From positions 1 to 33,831 of the forward strand of contig JABIHC010000109.1 of NCBI GenBank assembly GCA_018649825.1: a stretch of 33,831 nt of DNA, given 5' to 3'. Origin of the DNA: Methanobacteriota archaeon. Its GTDB lineage: Archaea; Thermoplasmatota; Poseidoniia; Poseidoniales; Poseidoniaceae. Of this stretch, positions 18,017 to 27,581 are shown in pieces. Below the pieces are notes generated by a model that was not told the origin of the DNA, searched no databases, and saw only the letters and a list, made by a program, of their open reading frames with translations. Made by a program: the position numbers and the translations under genes. Position 1 is the stretch's first letter; each line of letters opens with the position of its first letter.

Positions 18017-21000
18017 TCAATAGGTGTTGGCTTCATCAATTATTGCTCTTGATTGGCGAGCAGTCCAACCTGTCTCTTGCAATTGCATCAAAATTGTTCT
18101 TTCATTTCCATTCTCTTGTAATTCTTCCCATGCCCACCTTACAGCATCAGCTTTGTCATTTTCTTCTGTGGCGGTGAATATTGGGACTTCATCCTTCATC
18201 CAAGGAGGTTGGTCTGCACTTTGCACTGCCCTTGCTTTGCGAACCTTTGGTGCAGCAGAGTTGTCGTCATTTGGAGGGCTATCTGGAACTGAAGTTTTCT
18301 TGACTTTTTGTGATCTACCAGTAGGGGGTTGACTGGACCCACGTCCATTACTTGATGGAGGGGGGCCGCTTCCTGGCCCTCCACGACTTGGCCCTGATGG
18401 ACCTCGGCTTGGGCCGGATGGACCGCTGCTTGGGCCGGATGGACCGCTGCTTGGACCGGAAGATGGGCCTCGGCTTGGACCGGAAGATGGACCTTGACTG
18501 CTACTTGAACGACTACTTTTGCGGGAATCAATAGCGGCGAAGACATCATCGTCATCATCGTCCCAATCATCATCGTCATCATCGTCATCATCGTCCCAAT
18601 CATCATCCTTTCCGCCAAGCATTATTGCAAGCAAAAACAAAATTACTACCAAAGCAACAACACCGCCTGTAGCCATAAATAGAATATTTTTATCAATGCC
18701 TAAAATTTTATCTGCTGAATCATCAGGACCATCTGTTGATTCCTTTGGGCAACCGGTATTTGCGGGATCATTTCCGAACACATCGGGGCAGTTATCCGAA
18801 ATATCATTGACTCCATCGCCATCTGTGTCGACTGAAGATGGGTCACAGCCGTTGCTATTGACTAAACTCAATCGTCCTGAATCTGTATTTGGACATAAGT
18901 CCGGATTGTTTCCACTTGCATTATCGCCATAGCCATCGCGGTCAGAATCAACCCATTGAGTTGAATCAGTGACGAAGGCATCTGCTCCACTAGTTACCCC
19001 CCAAGTTCCGAAACCAAGTTGATCTGGGTCTGACCACCCATCACCATCCGTATCGAGGCAACCTTCGCGGTCTTGGTAACTACTACCGTTTGTATTTGGG
19101 CATCGGTCGGGGTTTTGTCCTGAGGCATTATCTCCCCACCCATCACCATCGCTATCCTCCCATTGAGTTGGATCGATTGGGAATGGGTCATCAATATCAT
19201 CAACTCCATCGTTATCTCCATCATATCCGGCTACAATACAACCCGTGAGGTCAATTGCTGCACCAAGAGGTGTATCTGAGCATTGATCAACATCATCCAT
19301 TACCCCATCTCCATCTGTATCTAATTGGTATGATGCGCAACCATTAGAATCAATTGTTGAGCCATTTATTGTTTCTGGGCAATCATCCTCTGGGTCGAGA
19401 ATACCATCATCATCTGAATCAGTTTGGCGTTGAATATCGCTACATCCATCAGCATCAACAACTGCCCCACTCAGCGTATTTGGACAAAGATCAATTGCAT
19501 TATTTACATCATCTAGGTCATCATCTAACTGGCTATTAGAACAACCTTGAGAATTTGCAGTTTCCCCAGAAGGTGTATCTGGGCAGCCATCATATTCATT
19601 GAGAATGCCATCTAAATCATCATCATTATTGTTTATTATAGGGCAACCAACTCCAACAGTTCCGTTGAATACGCCTGCAACCTCAATACATTGGTCTCCA
19701 AGGACTCCTAATGGGTTATCGCCAAAACCATCGCCATCGGTGTCTGCCCATTGACTATTTTCTTGTGGGAATACATCACCTGAGTTAGAAAAACCATCAC
19801 CATCATTATCAGGGCATCCAACTTTGTCAATGAATGAATCTCCCCAAACTCCTGGGCAGGCATCCAAGAACAGCCCTCCACCATTAGTGCCATTATACTC
19901 CGCCGTCCAATTATCTGGATAACCATCCATATCAGGATCACTTGCGGCGGCTGGATTATCTGGGAATGCATCGGGATTTGTTGCATTTAAGCTCCCGTTA
20001 TCGCCAAAGCCATCACCATCAGTATCTGCCCATTGAGTGGGGTCTGACGGCCATTTATCGGCACCATGAGTTTCATTCCATTCAGTAATTTGGCCGATGT
20101 CTGAAGGGTCAGAATATCCATCCCCATCACTATCAATGCATCCTAGACGATCTTCAGAGGAGAATCCTTGTTGTCCTAGACAAACATCACCTAAGTATCC
20201 AGAGGTATTATCGCCAAACCCATCAACATCTGAATCCTTCCATTGGTCAAAGTTATTGGGGAATAAATCGGGTTCACTACTCTCAGACCATCCTGTTGAG
20301 GGGTGGGTGGTATCACAACAATCTGGCCCATGGTTATCGCCTCGAGTATCGCCATCGGAATCGCGTGATTGTTTCCAATTGCTGACAAAATAATCACCAT
20401 TAGACCAAGAGCCACCATTATCGGACCATCCATCTCGGTCCATGTCATCACAACCCTTACGGTCATAGACTGAAATACCATAATTGCTGGTACAATCATC
20501 CATTGTTGCTGGCCAACCATCATTGTCATAGTCAGGACAACCCATTATTCCATAAAGACTGGTACCTGATGTCCCAATGCATGAATCAAATGAAGGTCCA
20601 TCTGGATTATCACCGAAACCGTCCATATCCGAGTCAACCCATTGACCAGATGTATTTGCCATCTCATCATAATCATTAGGCACTAAGTCGCCATCAGAAT
20701 CAACGATTAAGCGATGAATCACTAAGTCAGAATTGACCGAATCAAATAGAGCAATACGTAACCCAGAGTGTCCATCTCCAGTCAGTGCAATTGGCCCATC
20801 AGTTGCACCGATTCCGAGGGTTGCAGGCACCATTTCAGGAGTCGCAGAAATTAAAGAAATATCTCCATCAGCAGTACGCATGAATGCCAATGCAGAATTA
20901 GAAGAAACAACTGTGGAATTTGTGGATACATCATCGGAAAAGGATGGAAGTAAACGGGGATAAGCCTGTGCATGGGAAACTGGAATCGAAGAATTATGGA

Positions 21001-24000
21001 AGACAATGGAGTAATTTGCCGCACTGATGTTGCTTTGATTTGCTTGCTCATTTGCAAGGCGTTTCAAATACAATAAATCGCCACTATTTGAATTATCTGC
21101 GATTAGAACCGCGGTGTGATTTTGATATTGCTCAAACTCTATTGTCAAACCACCACCGGTACTTCCAGTAGAATTCCAAGAAGTGACTAGAGTCCAATTC
21201 CCTCCTGAAATATTTCTACTCCATAATTCACCCTCGCCACTTTGGTTGCGGTAGCCGGCTAGGAAATATTCGCCATCGCTACTGTAGTCAATTGAGGCAT
21301 TTAGAGCAGGACTTGCTGGGATTTCATTGAAATCCCAAGTGCTACCATTTTGAATTGCTAAAGCAAAAGAGGAATTGTTACTAATGTTCCATACCGCTAA
21401 TACTCCAACATCACCACTTGTCGCTTCGGCCAAAATATGATTCTCTGAAAATGCCATGCCAATAGTTTCTTCATTCCATGATGAGGTTTTTGTAGCAATT
21501 TTAATATTTGAATCAGAGATATCTCGATAAGAAACCATCGTACCGTTGACAAGTGATAGTTGCAAAGGTGCGTTAATTGTCAAGGAACCACGAATCAATT
21601 CCAAATCCCAAGAAGTATCTGTTTCAGATGCAAGCCAAATCCCAGGCCCGCCTTGGTCAGCAAAGGCAATGAGCGACTGACCATTTGAATTGATTTTTGA
21701 ATCGGGGTACAAACCAATTGACCCTGAAGTGGCGAGGACCGCGGACATATGCACCCACGACAAATCTGGGCGGTGAATTGCTAGCGACTCTGTCCCCGGG
21801 CCAGCAGCCGCACCACATAATGACCATGCACGACCACCTTGATCAACAACCATTGCAGAGACAAGAGGTGTGCTAGAAGTAAAACAAGATTGACTTGTAA
21901 CCCAACGACCCATCGGAGAACCATCATCGTCATAACGTGAAAGAAGGGTTGTATAACTGCCATCACTATTACCAATATTTATTGAAACCAAGGACTCCGA
22001 AGATACACCTACACCTAACCCTAAACCATGTATCATTGAGCCACTAGATTCGTTTCCAAAGGTAAAATCAAGTGCCTGCCAGTCTTGCTCAGTTAGGAAG
22101 GCAAGGCTTGAATTCCAAACTGTAGAATTGGTTACATCACGCGTTGAATAAACGATTTCAGACATGCCATCTCCATCCAAGTCGCCTCCAGTTGCTAATT
22201 TCCAACCACTGTGCGACCCCATGTCGCCGCTGGCGATTAGTTGCCCTTCACTTGGAAGGCCAGCGGCTGAACCTGAAAACAGATACAATTTTCCGCCCTT
22301 GGCATTTATTCCTGCGAAAGTAATCAGTAAATCCTCATAACCATTTTCGTCTACATCACCGGCACCAGCCAATTCTAATCCGACTAATCCTGATGGCGTC
22401 GTTGATTCATAGGACCATGCTTCGCTTGGAGTCAAACCGTTTAGTGTCCCGTAATAGAGCCAAACTTTTCCGGCTTGATAGGTAACTGATTCATTATAGG
22501 GTTCACCAATTGCAAGGTCATCAAAACCATCGCCATTAACATCAGACCAAGCCATACTATGGCCAAATAATCTACCCTGCTTATTGGAGGCCTTATTTTC
22601 ATCTGCTGCTGCAGCCGGACCAGAAGGTCCTCCCCACCAAATTTGCACCTTTGAAAAAGTAGAAGAATGAGTCAAATTACCGGTTGAAGAAATTGCGAAA
22701 TCATCATATCCATCGCCGTTTAAGTCACCCTCACCTAATACAGTTGAGCCAAAATAGGCGGCGGTCAAACTACCATTTCGGGTCCAGTTGGTGGAATTGC
22801 CTAAACCGGTTGCAGAGCCAAGAAAGAGGTCAACGCGGCCAAGATATGTGTCCTTTGATGAGTTGCGAGATACGATTAAGAGGTCCTCAAATAGATCAGA
22901 ATCAACATCACCTGCACAGGCAACTCCCCAACCAGTTTGATTTTCTAGACCAAAACCGCTGAGGTCCCAATCTTTGTTAGTTGAGAGACCATTGGAGCCA
23001 CCATAATACACATTTACTGCACCGGTATTATTGCTTCCAGCACCAGGCCTACCTACTGCCAAATCATCAAAGCCATCACCATTAACGTCACAAACAGCAA
23101 TATCATTTCCAAAAAATTCCAATGCCATTTGACCATTGTAGATGCCGCTTGGAGTTTGACTCAATCCACTGCTATCTCCCAAATAATATTGCACCAAACC
23201 TTTGTGAGCCATAGTCTCATTTGATACTTGAGAATCTGCCCAAACAATATCTGACAATCCATCACCGTTGAAATCTGCATCTGAAATGACTTTCAATGAT
23301 TCACTGCCTTGCGGCAATGTAGGCATGATCCATACAGGGTTTGTATCAATGCGCCCTGTGGATTGTCCGGCAAGATTACGAAGTAATCTGGCCGAATTAT
23401 TTGTTGAATCAACACTGTAGAATAATTGCTCATTTCCAAGTGGGTCTAACTTCATGGCTATTTTCTCACCCACTGTCCCACTCTTATCCAAAACCAATTG
23501 CTCAATGTCATCCATTGAAGTTATTCGAAGAAGACGGATTTCAGAAGTTGCGAGGTCCTGATAGGCAACGCGAATAACCCCCATGTCATCTTGAACAACA
23601 GAAAAGTCAGGGCCGATTGCCGCATCAAGAACCTTCCAAGTAGTCCAATAGGTGCCAGTAAAATTAGTCATCCATAGATTATTTGTAGATTTATGCCGCC
23701 ATAATATTTGTTCCATATCGTCTTCATCAAGAAGAAGGCGTACCCCGTCAACAGGATTTTCATCCATAACAATTCGAGAATGATAGGCCTCTACATTATC
23801 TATGAATCCGGCATCTGCATGGCGCGAAATGTATAAATCTTGATTTGCCAAATCGACCCAAGCAATATGCTGCTCATTCATTTGATTAACAGATATAGAA
23901 CAATCGATGCCTGAGGAAGATGCATAGGAAATTTCCCTTGAACTACCAACCTGGCCACTCTCGTTGAAAATTGCAGTGAATAATTTTCCTGCGCTTGCAT

Positions 24001-24433
24001 CACGATAGCAAATATGTACTTGCCCCATTCTATCCAGCGTCATTGAGACATCTGAAAAATCATAATCACCCTCAAGAATTGTTTCTAGAATATAATTATC
24101 AAGAGTTTTTTGCCCATTGATATCATAAGTTGTGCCATTTATCACCTGAGTACCAGAGAGAAACTGGGAACCTGAGCCATTGACAAAGCCTACACTAAAG
24201 TCACTTTGAGAGTCGGACAAGGGTTCAATTGGAGTGGAAATGGCATCTGAATCAACCTCAGCCCAGTCAGCAATTGGAGCCAAAGGTGAAAGGAAAATTA
24301 TTGCACACAGGAGCACCGCCCGTAGGGCGGAAATACAACCTGTCCGGTGCGACATACCTACGCTCACAACGCGCCCCCTACAAAATACTTGACCGGGCAT
24401 ACCCATAAAAAAGTGCATAAGAATGCGTGACAT
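18017..24433 (-). CDS. Giant surface protein: FG-GAP beta-propeller plus TSP type-3-like stalk, single TM, poly-Asp and PSG-rich cytosolic tail
   Basis: 2138 aa; FG-GAP motifs (DVNGDGFDDLAVGRP, GDLNGDGYDDFAIS, DVNGDGFDDLAIGEP), many DSDGDGxGDN motifs, TM NILFMATGGVVALVVILFLLAIML. True start is probably an internal Met such as 24355. Confidence 0.92.
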   Translation of the reverse strand: MSRILMHFFMGMPGQVFCRGRVVSVGMSHRTGCISALRAVLLCAIIFLSPLAPIADWAEVDSDAISTPIEPLSDSQSDFSVGFVNGSGSQFLSGTQVINGTTYDINGQKTLDNYILETILEGDYDFSDVSMTLDRMGQVHICYRDASAGKLFTAIFNESGQVGSSREISYASSSGIDCSISVNQMNEQHIAWVDLANQDLYISRHADAGFIDNVEAYHSRIVMDENPVDGVRLLLDEDDMEQILWRHKSTNNLWMTNFTGTYWTTWKVLDAAIGPDFSVVQDDMGVIRVAYQDLATSEIRLLRITSMDDIEQLVLDKSGTVGEKIAMKLDPLGNEQLFYSVDSTNNSARLLRNLAGQSTGRIDTNPVWIMPTLPQGSESLKVISDADFNGDGLSDIVWADSQVSNETMAHKGLVQYYLGDSSGLSQTPSGIYNGQMALEFFGNDIAVCDVNGDGFDDLAVGRPGAGSNNTGAVNVYYGGSNGLSTNKDWDLSGFGLENQTGWGVACAGDVDSDLFEDLLIVSRNSSKDTYLGRVDLFLGSATGLGNSTNWTRNGSLTAAYFGSTVLGEGDLNGDGYDDFAISSTGNLTHSSTFSKVQIWWGGPSGPAAAADENKASNKQGRLFGHSMAWSDVNGDGFDDLAIGEPYNESVTYQAGKVWLYYGTLNGLTPSEAWSYESTTPSGLVGLELAGAGDVDENGYEDLLITFAGINAKGGKLYLFSGSAAGLPSEGQLIASGDMGSHSGWKLATGGDLDGDGMSEIVYSTRDVTNSTVWNSSLAFLTEQDWQALDFTFGNESSGSMIHGLGLGVGVSSESLVSINIGNSDGSYTTLLSRYDDDGSPMGRWVTSQSCFTSSTPLVSAMVVDQGGRAWSLCGAAAGPGTESLAIHRPDLSWVHMSAVLATSGSIGLYPDSKINSNGQSLIAFADQGGPGIWLASETDTSWDLELIRGSLTINAPLQLSLVNGTMVSYRDISDSNIKIATKTSSWNEETIGMAFSENHILAEATSGDVGVLAVWNISNNSSFALAIQNGSTWDFNEIPASPALNASIDYSSDGEYFLAGYRNQSGEGELWSRNISGGNWTLVTSWNSTGSTGGGLTIEFEQYQNHTAVLIADNSNSGDLLYLKRLANEQANQSNISAANYSIVFHNSSIPVSHAQAYPRLLPSFSDDVSTNSTVVSSNSALAFMRTADGDISLISATPEMVPATLGIGATDGPIALTGDGHSGLRIALFDSVNSDLVIHRLIVDSDGDLVPNDYDEMANTSGQWVDSDMDGFGDNPDGPSFDSCIGTSGTSLYGIMGCPDYDNDGWPATMDDCTSNYGISVYDRKGCDDMDRDGWSDNGGSWSNGDYFVSNWKQSRDSDGDTRGDNHGPDCCDTTHPSTGWSESSEPDLFPNNFDQWKDSDVDGFGDNTSGYLGDVCLGQQGFSSEDRLGCIDSDGDGYSDPSDIGQITEWNETHGADKWPSDPTQWADTDGDGFGDNGSLNATNPDAFPDNPAAASDPDMDGYPDNWTAEYNGTNGGGLFLDACPGVWGDSFIDKVGCPDNDGDGFSNSGDVFPQENSQWADTDGDGFGDNPLGVLGDQCIEVAGVFNGTVGVGCPIINNNDDDLDGILNEYDGCPDTPSGETANSQGCSNSQLDDDLDDVNNAIDLCPNTLSGAVVDADGCSDIQRQTDSDDDGILDPEDDCPETINGSTIDSNGCASYQLDTDGDGVMDDVDQCSDTPLGAAIDLTGCIVAGYDGDNDGVDDIDDPFPIDPTQWEDSDGDGWGDNASGQNPDRCPNTNGSSYQDREGCLDTDGDGWSDPDQLGFGTWGVTSGADAFVTDSTQWVDSDRDGYGDNASGNNPDLCPNTDSGRLSLVNSNGCDPSSVDTDGDGVNDISDNCPDVFGNDPANTGCPKESTDGPDDSADKILGIDKNILFMATGGVVALVVILFLLAIMLGGKDDDWDDDDDDDDDDWDDDDDDVFAAIDSRKSSRSSSSQGPSSGPSRGPSSGPSSGPSGPSSGPSGPSRGPSGPSRGGPGSGPPPSSNGRGSSQPPTGRSQKVKKTSVPDSPPNDDNSAAPKVRKARAVQSADQPPWMKDEVPIFTATEENDKADAVRWAWEELQENGNERTILMQLQETGWTARQSRAIIDEANTY
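18352..18500 (-). repeat. Tandem repeat encoding GPSSGPS/GPSRGPS low-complexity tail
   Basis: Repeated ttgggccggatggaccgctgc-type units on + strand. Confidence 0.85.
18543..18606 (-). repeat. Poly-aspartate coding trinucleotide repeat
   Basis: catcatcgtcatcatcgtc... encoding DDDWDDDDDDDDDDWDDDDDD. Confidence 0.9.
18780..20700 (-). repeat. TSP type-3-like Ca-binding repeat array in the 2138-aa protein
   Basis: Recurrent TQWxDSDGDGxGDN, DxCPxxxG, GCxDxDGDGxSDP modules. Confidence 0.85.
22150..23290 (-). other. Seven FG-GAP-like Ca-loop motifs (predicted seven-bladed beta-propeller)
   Basis: DADFNGDGLSDIV, CDVNGDGFDDLAV, GDVDSDLFEDLLI, GDLNGDGYDDFAI, SDVNGDGFDDLAI, GDVDENGYEDLLI, GDLDGDGMSEIVY. 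Confidence 0.75.
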
Positions 24434-24441
24434 TTACACGG

Positions 24442-24455
24442 AAATATATAAAAAA
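24442..24455. promoter_or_regulatory. TATA-box-like A/T element in divergent intergenic region
   Basis: aaatatataaaaaa between divergently transcribed 2138-aa protein gene and thiamine pyrophosphokinase gene. Confidence 0.4.
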
Positions 24456-24516
24456 GCACCAATAAATATCACTTGAGCCAGTTATTTGATTGCTCAAAAC
24501 CTCATGCGATACAATC

Positions 24517-25155
24517 ATGGGAGAGGGGTTTTGGCTAATTGCGGCGAATGGAGAATGGGGTGCTACGCCTTATTTAAACGACCAACTAAAAAATGCCTCG
24601 TGGATAATCGCTGCTGATGGTGGAGCACGAGAATTGGCAAAAAGAGGATTTCATGCAAACGTAATTATTGGCGATTTTGATAGCCTGAGTATTGATGACA
24701 AAAAATTTCACCAAAATGCCCAAATTATTGAAGTGAAAAGTCAAGAAGAAACTGACCTCGTGAAGGCATTGAATTATTGTCATTTGAATGGAGCCAAAGA
24801 GGTAGTAATCATTGGAGTAGATGGAGGGAGAACAGACCATGTTTTGGGAGTTTTCGCAACTTTGTTTGAAGCGCCTCCAGACTTACCAGTTTCACTAATT
24901 CACAAGGATGGAGTATCATACCTTATACCCCCCATCTCGTCTAAACCATTCCAATGTGGGGAACATGTGTCGGTATTTGCAATTGGTGGAGAGGTCATGG
25001 GGCTTTGTATAAGGGGCTTTGAGTATGAGGTTGAGGATAGAGTATTGTCTTTTTCAACCCGCGGAATTCACAATGTTTGTACTTCCGAATCTGCTCAAAT
25101 AACATTTGATAATGAAAAAAGTCAAGGTAGATTACTCATTTATCGCAAGAACTAA
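24517..25155 (+). CDS. Thiamine pyrophosphokinase
   Basis: WIIAADGGARELAKRG, VIIGDFDSL, EETDLVKALNYC, VVIIGVDGGRTDHVLG; ATG at 24517 (ORF track TTG start at 24490). Confidence 0.88.
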   Translation: MGEGFWLIAANGEWGATPYLNDQLKNASWIIAADGGARELAKRGFHANVIIGDFDSLSIDDKKFHQNAQIIEVKSQEETDLVKALNYCHLNGAKEVVIIGVDGGRTDHVLGVFATLFEAPPDLPVSLIHKDGVSYLIPPISSKPFQCGEHVSVFAIGGEVMGLCIRGFEYEVEDRVLSFSTRGIHNVCTSESAQITFDNEKSQGRLLIYRKN

Positions 25156-26102
25156 TCATCATTTTTTTTCCTTATTCCAACCGAAAAGTGATTAGTATCT
25201 TTTTCACCTAAACCAACTTCAACTGCCTTTTTTGTTATCGCAGACGCCGCTTTAGTCGCATCCCTCCCACCCTTATCCTTGAGAAGGCCGCGACGAAGTG
25301 CGAGGCGATCAATGTGCCCCGGTAATAATGCGCGCCAAGAAAAGGGCACTCGTCCAGGAGTTACACGATTAATTTCACGGATGATAGAAGTCGAGCAGGT
25401 TTTACTAAGAGTATTGTAAAACTCGGGATGGTTGTATAATTCATTGGTTCTTTCAATCATTTTTCTTAACATGCCTTCGCGTTTATGCGGTAAGGCTTCA
25501 GTTTCAAATAAATAGACATCATTGCCGCGTGCATTGGTTCGCAGACCAAGGAGGTCCCTCTCATCAGCCCACGACAAATACAACTCAAACTCTCGCCATA
25601 ATCCCGTCCAAGGGTGGTACCTCTCTCCCTTTTGCCGCCTTGCTTCAAATGATGCAGTAATGAAACGCCCATCTTTGAATTCAAAGGTTATCATCGTATG
25701 AGCCATTCCCTTTATGCTATGAAAATGGTCCAAAATAAACCAAATATGCACTAAATCATTAATTGATGCAGTGAAATCTCTCCAATCAATATCCTTGTCT
25801 TTGGTAGTTCTCCAAGTGAAATTACGCATGTTTTTTAGGGTAAAGGTATGCCCATCTTCAGCCATTTCAAAAAAAGGTAGTTCAACACAGTCATCCACCC
25901 AATTAAGGTTAGTACGCGGACGCTTCCATCCCACCTTGCGTTGCCAAATCATACGGGAAACAACTGCACCAATGACCAAAAGAGTACAACCGGCTACTAC
26001 CCACCAAAACCATGAGGGCTGAGATTGGAGCCAAGAAAAGGTGCCCATTGGGCTGCTATAGTCCTCATAGCCTAAAGTATTCACGGCTATATTTTCAAAC
26101 AA
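25152..26102 (-). CDS. DUF4105-like (Lnb N-terminal periplasmic domain-like) protein with N-terminal TM anchor
   Basis: RNFTWRTTKDKDIDWRD, IKGMAHTMITFEFKDGRFITASFEARRQKGERY, ERDLLGLRTNARGNDVYLFE, EFYNTLSKTCSTSIIREINR. Confidence 0.78.
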   Translation of the reverse strand: MFENIAVNTLGYEDYSSPMGTFSWLQSQPSWFWWVVAGCTLLVIGAVVSRMIWQRKVGWKRPRTNLNWVDDCVELPFFEMAEDGHTFTLKNMRNFTWRTTKDKDIDWRDFTASINDLVHIWFILDHFHSIKGMAHTMITFEFKDGRFITASFEARRQKGERYHPWTGLWREFELYLSWADERDLLGLRTNARGNDVYLFETEALPHKREGMLRKMIERTNELYNHPEFYNTLSKTCSTSIIREINRVTPGRVPFSWRALLPGHIDRLALRRGLLKDKGGRDATKAASAITKKAVEVGLGEKDTNHFSVGIRKKNDD

Positions 26103-26120
26103 GATGGAGCATAATTCGTA

Positions 26121-27581
26121 TCAATCAATTGAAGAAAAGGAAACCCAAGTGTTTGTACTGCCATCCCACCAATCCATGTTCTCATCAGCGTGTTTTCGCC
26201 AAACAATTCCATCTGCATCGGTAAAGATTGGAAGTCCTTGAGGGTCGGGGCCACCAGAAGGAAGTAATGGGAGTGGTTCTGCTATACTTTGAGTTTGAAC
26301 AGTCTGAATGGGATTAATTGAGTCCACACTACTTCGCATCATTGCAGCAGTCAAGGGGTCATCTACTCCAGCCAATCCCTTCTCAATGGAACCATTTTTG
26401 CGACGCCCTTTCCTTATTGTCATCACCATAGACAATAGGAATACGAATGCACTTACGCCACCTGCGACATACCAACCATCTTGCTGCATTTCGAGTTGTT
26501 CTCCTAATGATCTCGTTGGCCATGATTCGGCAATCTCGCTTTGTTCAATAGTTGGTTCAAGAACTGGTAGGCGGACGAGATTAATTCCTCTAGTTGAACT
26601 TGTTCCTTCTTCATTTGAGATGACAATCACAATTTTGTGGACGCCAGGCTGCCAATTACTACAATCAACACTTGCTGCACCACCTGCTGTTTGCGCAGGA
26701 GTAATATCCCAATCTCTTGAATAAGTAGCAAATTCAATTGGGTCAAGCGTTTCTGCGACAATACTAATTTTACATTCGCTGCCAATTTCCCCTCCGTCTC
26801 CGACAACAGACAAATTGAAGGCGGGGGCAGGGCGATTAAAAATAGAAAATTTAAGGACTTCTTCAGAGGTTTGTCCGAAGCCATTTTGGTAGAATTCATG
26901 TAACTCATATTTTCCTGCCGGCCAAACCGAACAGTCTAGCTGAGCATCACTATCAAAGACTTGGAAAGGAGCACCAGTAAAGGTACGACTTCCCATTTGA
27001 GAATAACGGAAACCTACCTCATCGACGAAGAAGCGACTAACCATGCAATCGTCACCAGTCTCAATCGTCGCCGGCGCATTAAGTGTCATTTGCAAAGTCG
27101 GTAAAGACAAAGACGGATCCATCCACAGAGTCCCAATATCAATGTCCGCCAATAAATCCCCGACCACAGGGTCATACATTCGCAAGTTTAACGAGTATTG
27201 CCCAACTTCCCAAGCATCTACAGTAAGTGACAGATTTTCTTGCCCTACTACGGTACGGTTATCCCATTGTTCGGTACTTCGTAAGCCGGTTGAAGCACTT
27301 AGAAGCATGTTGATGTCTGCTTGGCCAGAGGTCGCATTGAGAACCAAAACAACTCTAACTGCATCAAATGAACCATCATCGTCGGTGTCTAAAGAATCAT
27401 TTCTAATCGCTACCATGTGAAGGCCTACATCCTCAAGAGTCCGTGGGTCGCCATCTTCAGCACTGACATTAATCGGTGAAACAAATCCTGCCAACATCAA
27501 AACTGAAACCAACATCAGTGTTCGTAAAGCAAGCCGAGGGTTTGATTCCGAAAAAGAGCGTGCAGGGGTGAGGTCAAACAT
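26121..27581 (-). CDS. Surface/membrane protein with signal peptide, Ig-like extracellular region, TM and Trp-rich C-terminal motif
   Basis: 486 aa; signal TLMLVSVLMLAGFVSPINVSA; TM DGWYVAGGVSAFVFLLSMVMTI; C-term GIVWRKHADENMDWWDGSTNTWVSF. Confidence 0.85.
   Translation of the reverse strand: MFDLTPARSFSESNPRLALRTLMLVSVLMLAGFVSPINVSAEDGDPRTLEDVGLHMVAIRNDSLDTDDDGSFDAVRVVLVLNATSGQADINMLLSASTGLRSTEQWDNRTVVGQENLSLTVDAWEVGQYSLNLRMYDPVVGDLLADIDIGTLWMDPSLSLPTLQMTLNAPATIETGDDCMVSRFFVDEVGFRYSQMGSRTFTGAPFQVFDSDAQLDCSVWPAGKYELHEFYQNGFGQTSEEVLKFSIFNRPAPAFNLSVVGDGGEIGSECKISIVAETLDPIEFATYSRDWDITPAQTAGGAASVDCSNWQPGVHKIVIVISNEEGTSSTRGINLVRLPVLEPTIEQSEIAESWPTRSLGEQLEMQQDGWYVAGGVSAFVFLLSMVMTIRKGRRKNGSIEKGLAGVDDPLTAAMMRSSVDSINPIQTVQTQSIAEPLPLLPSGGPDPQGLPIFTDADGIVWRKHADENMDWWDGSTNTWVSFSSID

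Noticed and set aside
18196-18618. Met-rich 140-aa minus-strand ORF (MMTMMTMM...)
   Set aside because: Out-of-frame translation of the poly-Asp and PSG repeats of the 2138-aa protein.
19708-20529. Several ORFs over the TSP3-like repeat array
   Set aside because: Alternate-frame readings of GAT-rich repeats; Met/Ile-rich with no domain content.
25161-25168. T8 run as terminator for the thiamine pyrophosphokinase gene
   Set aside because: Lies within the C-terminal Lys codons of the convergent DUF4105-like gene, so its presence is explained by coding; termination role unproven.
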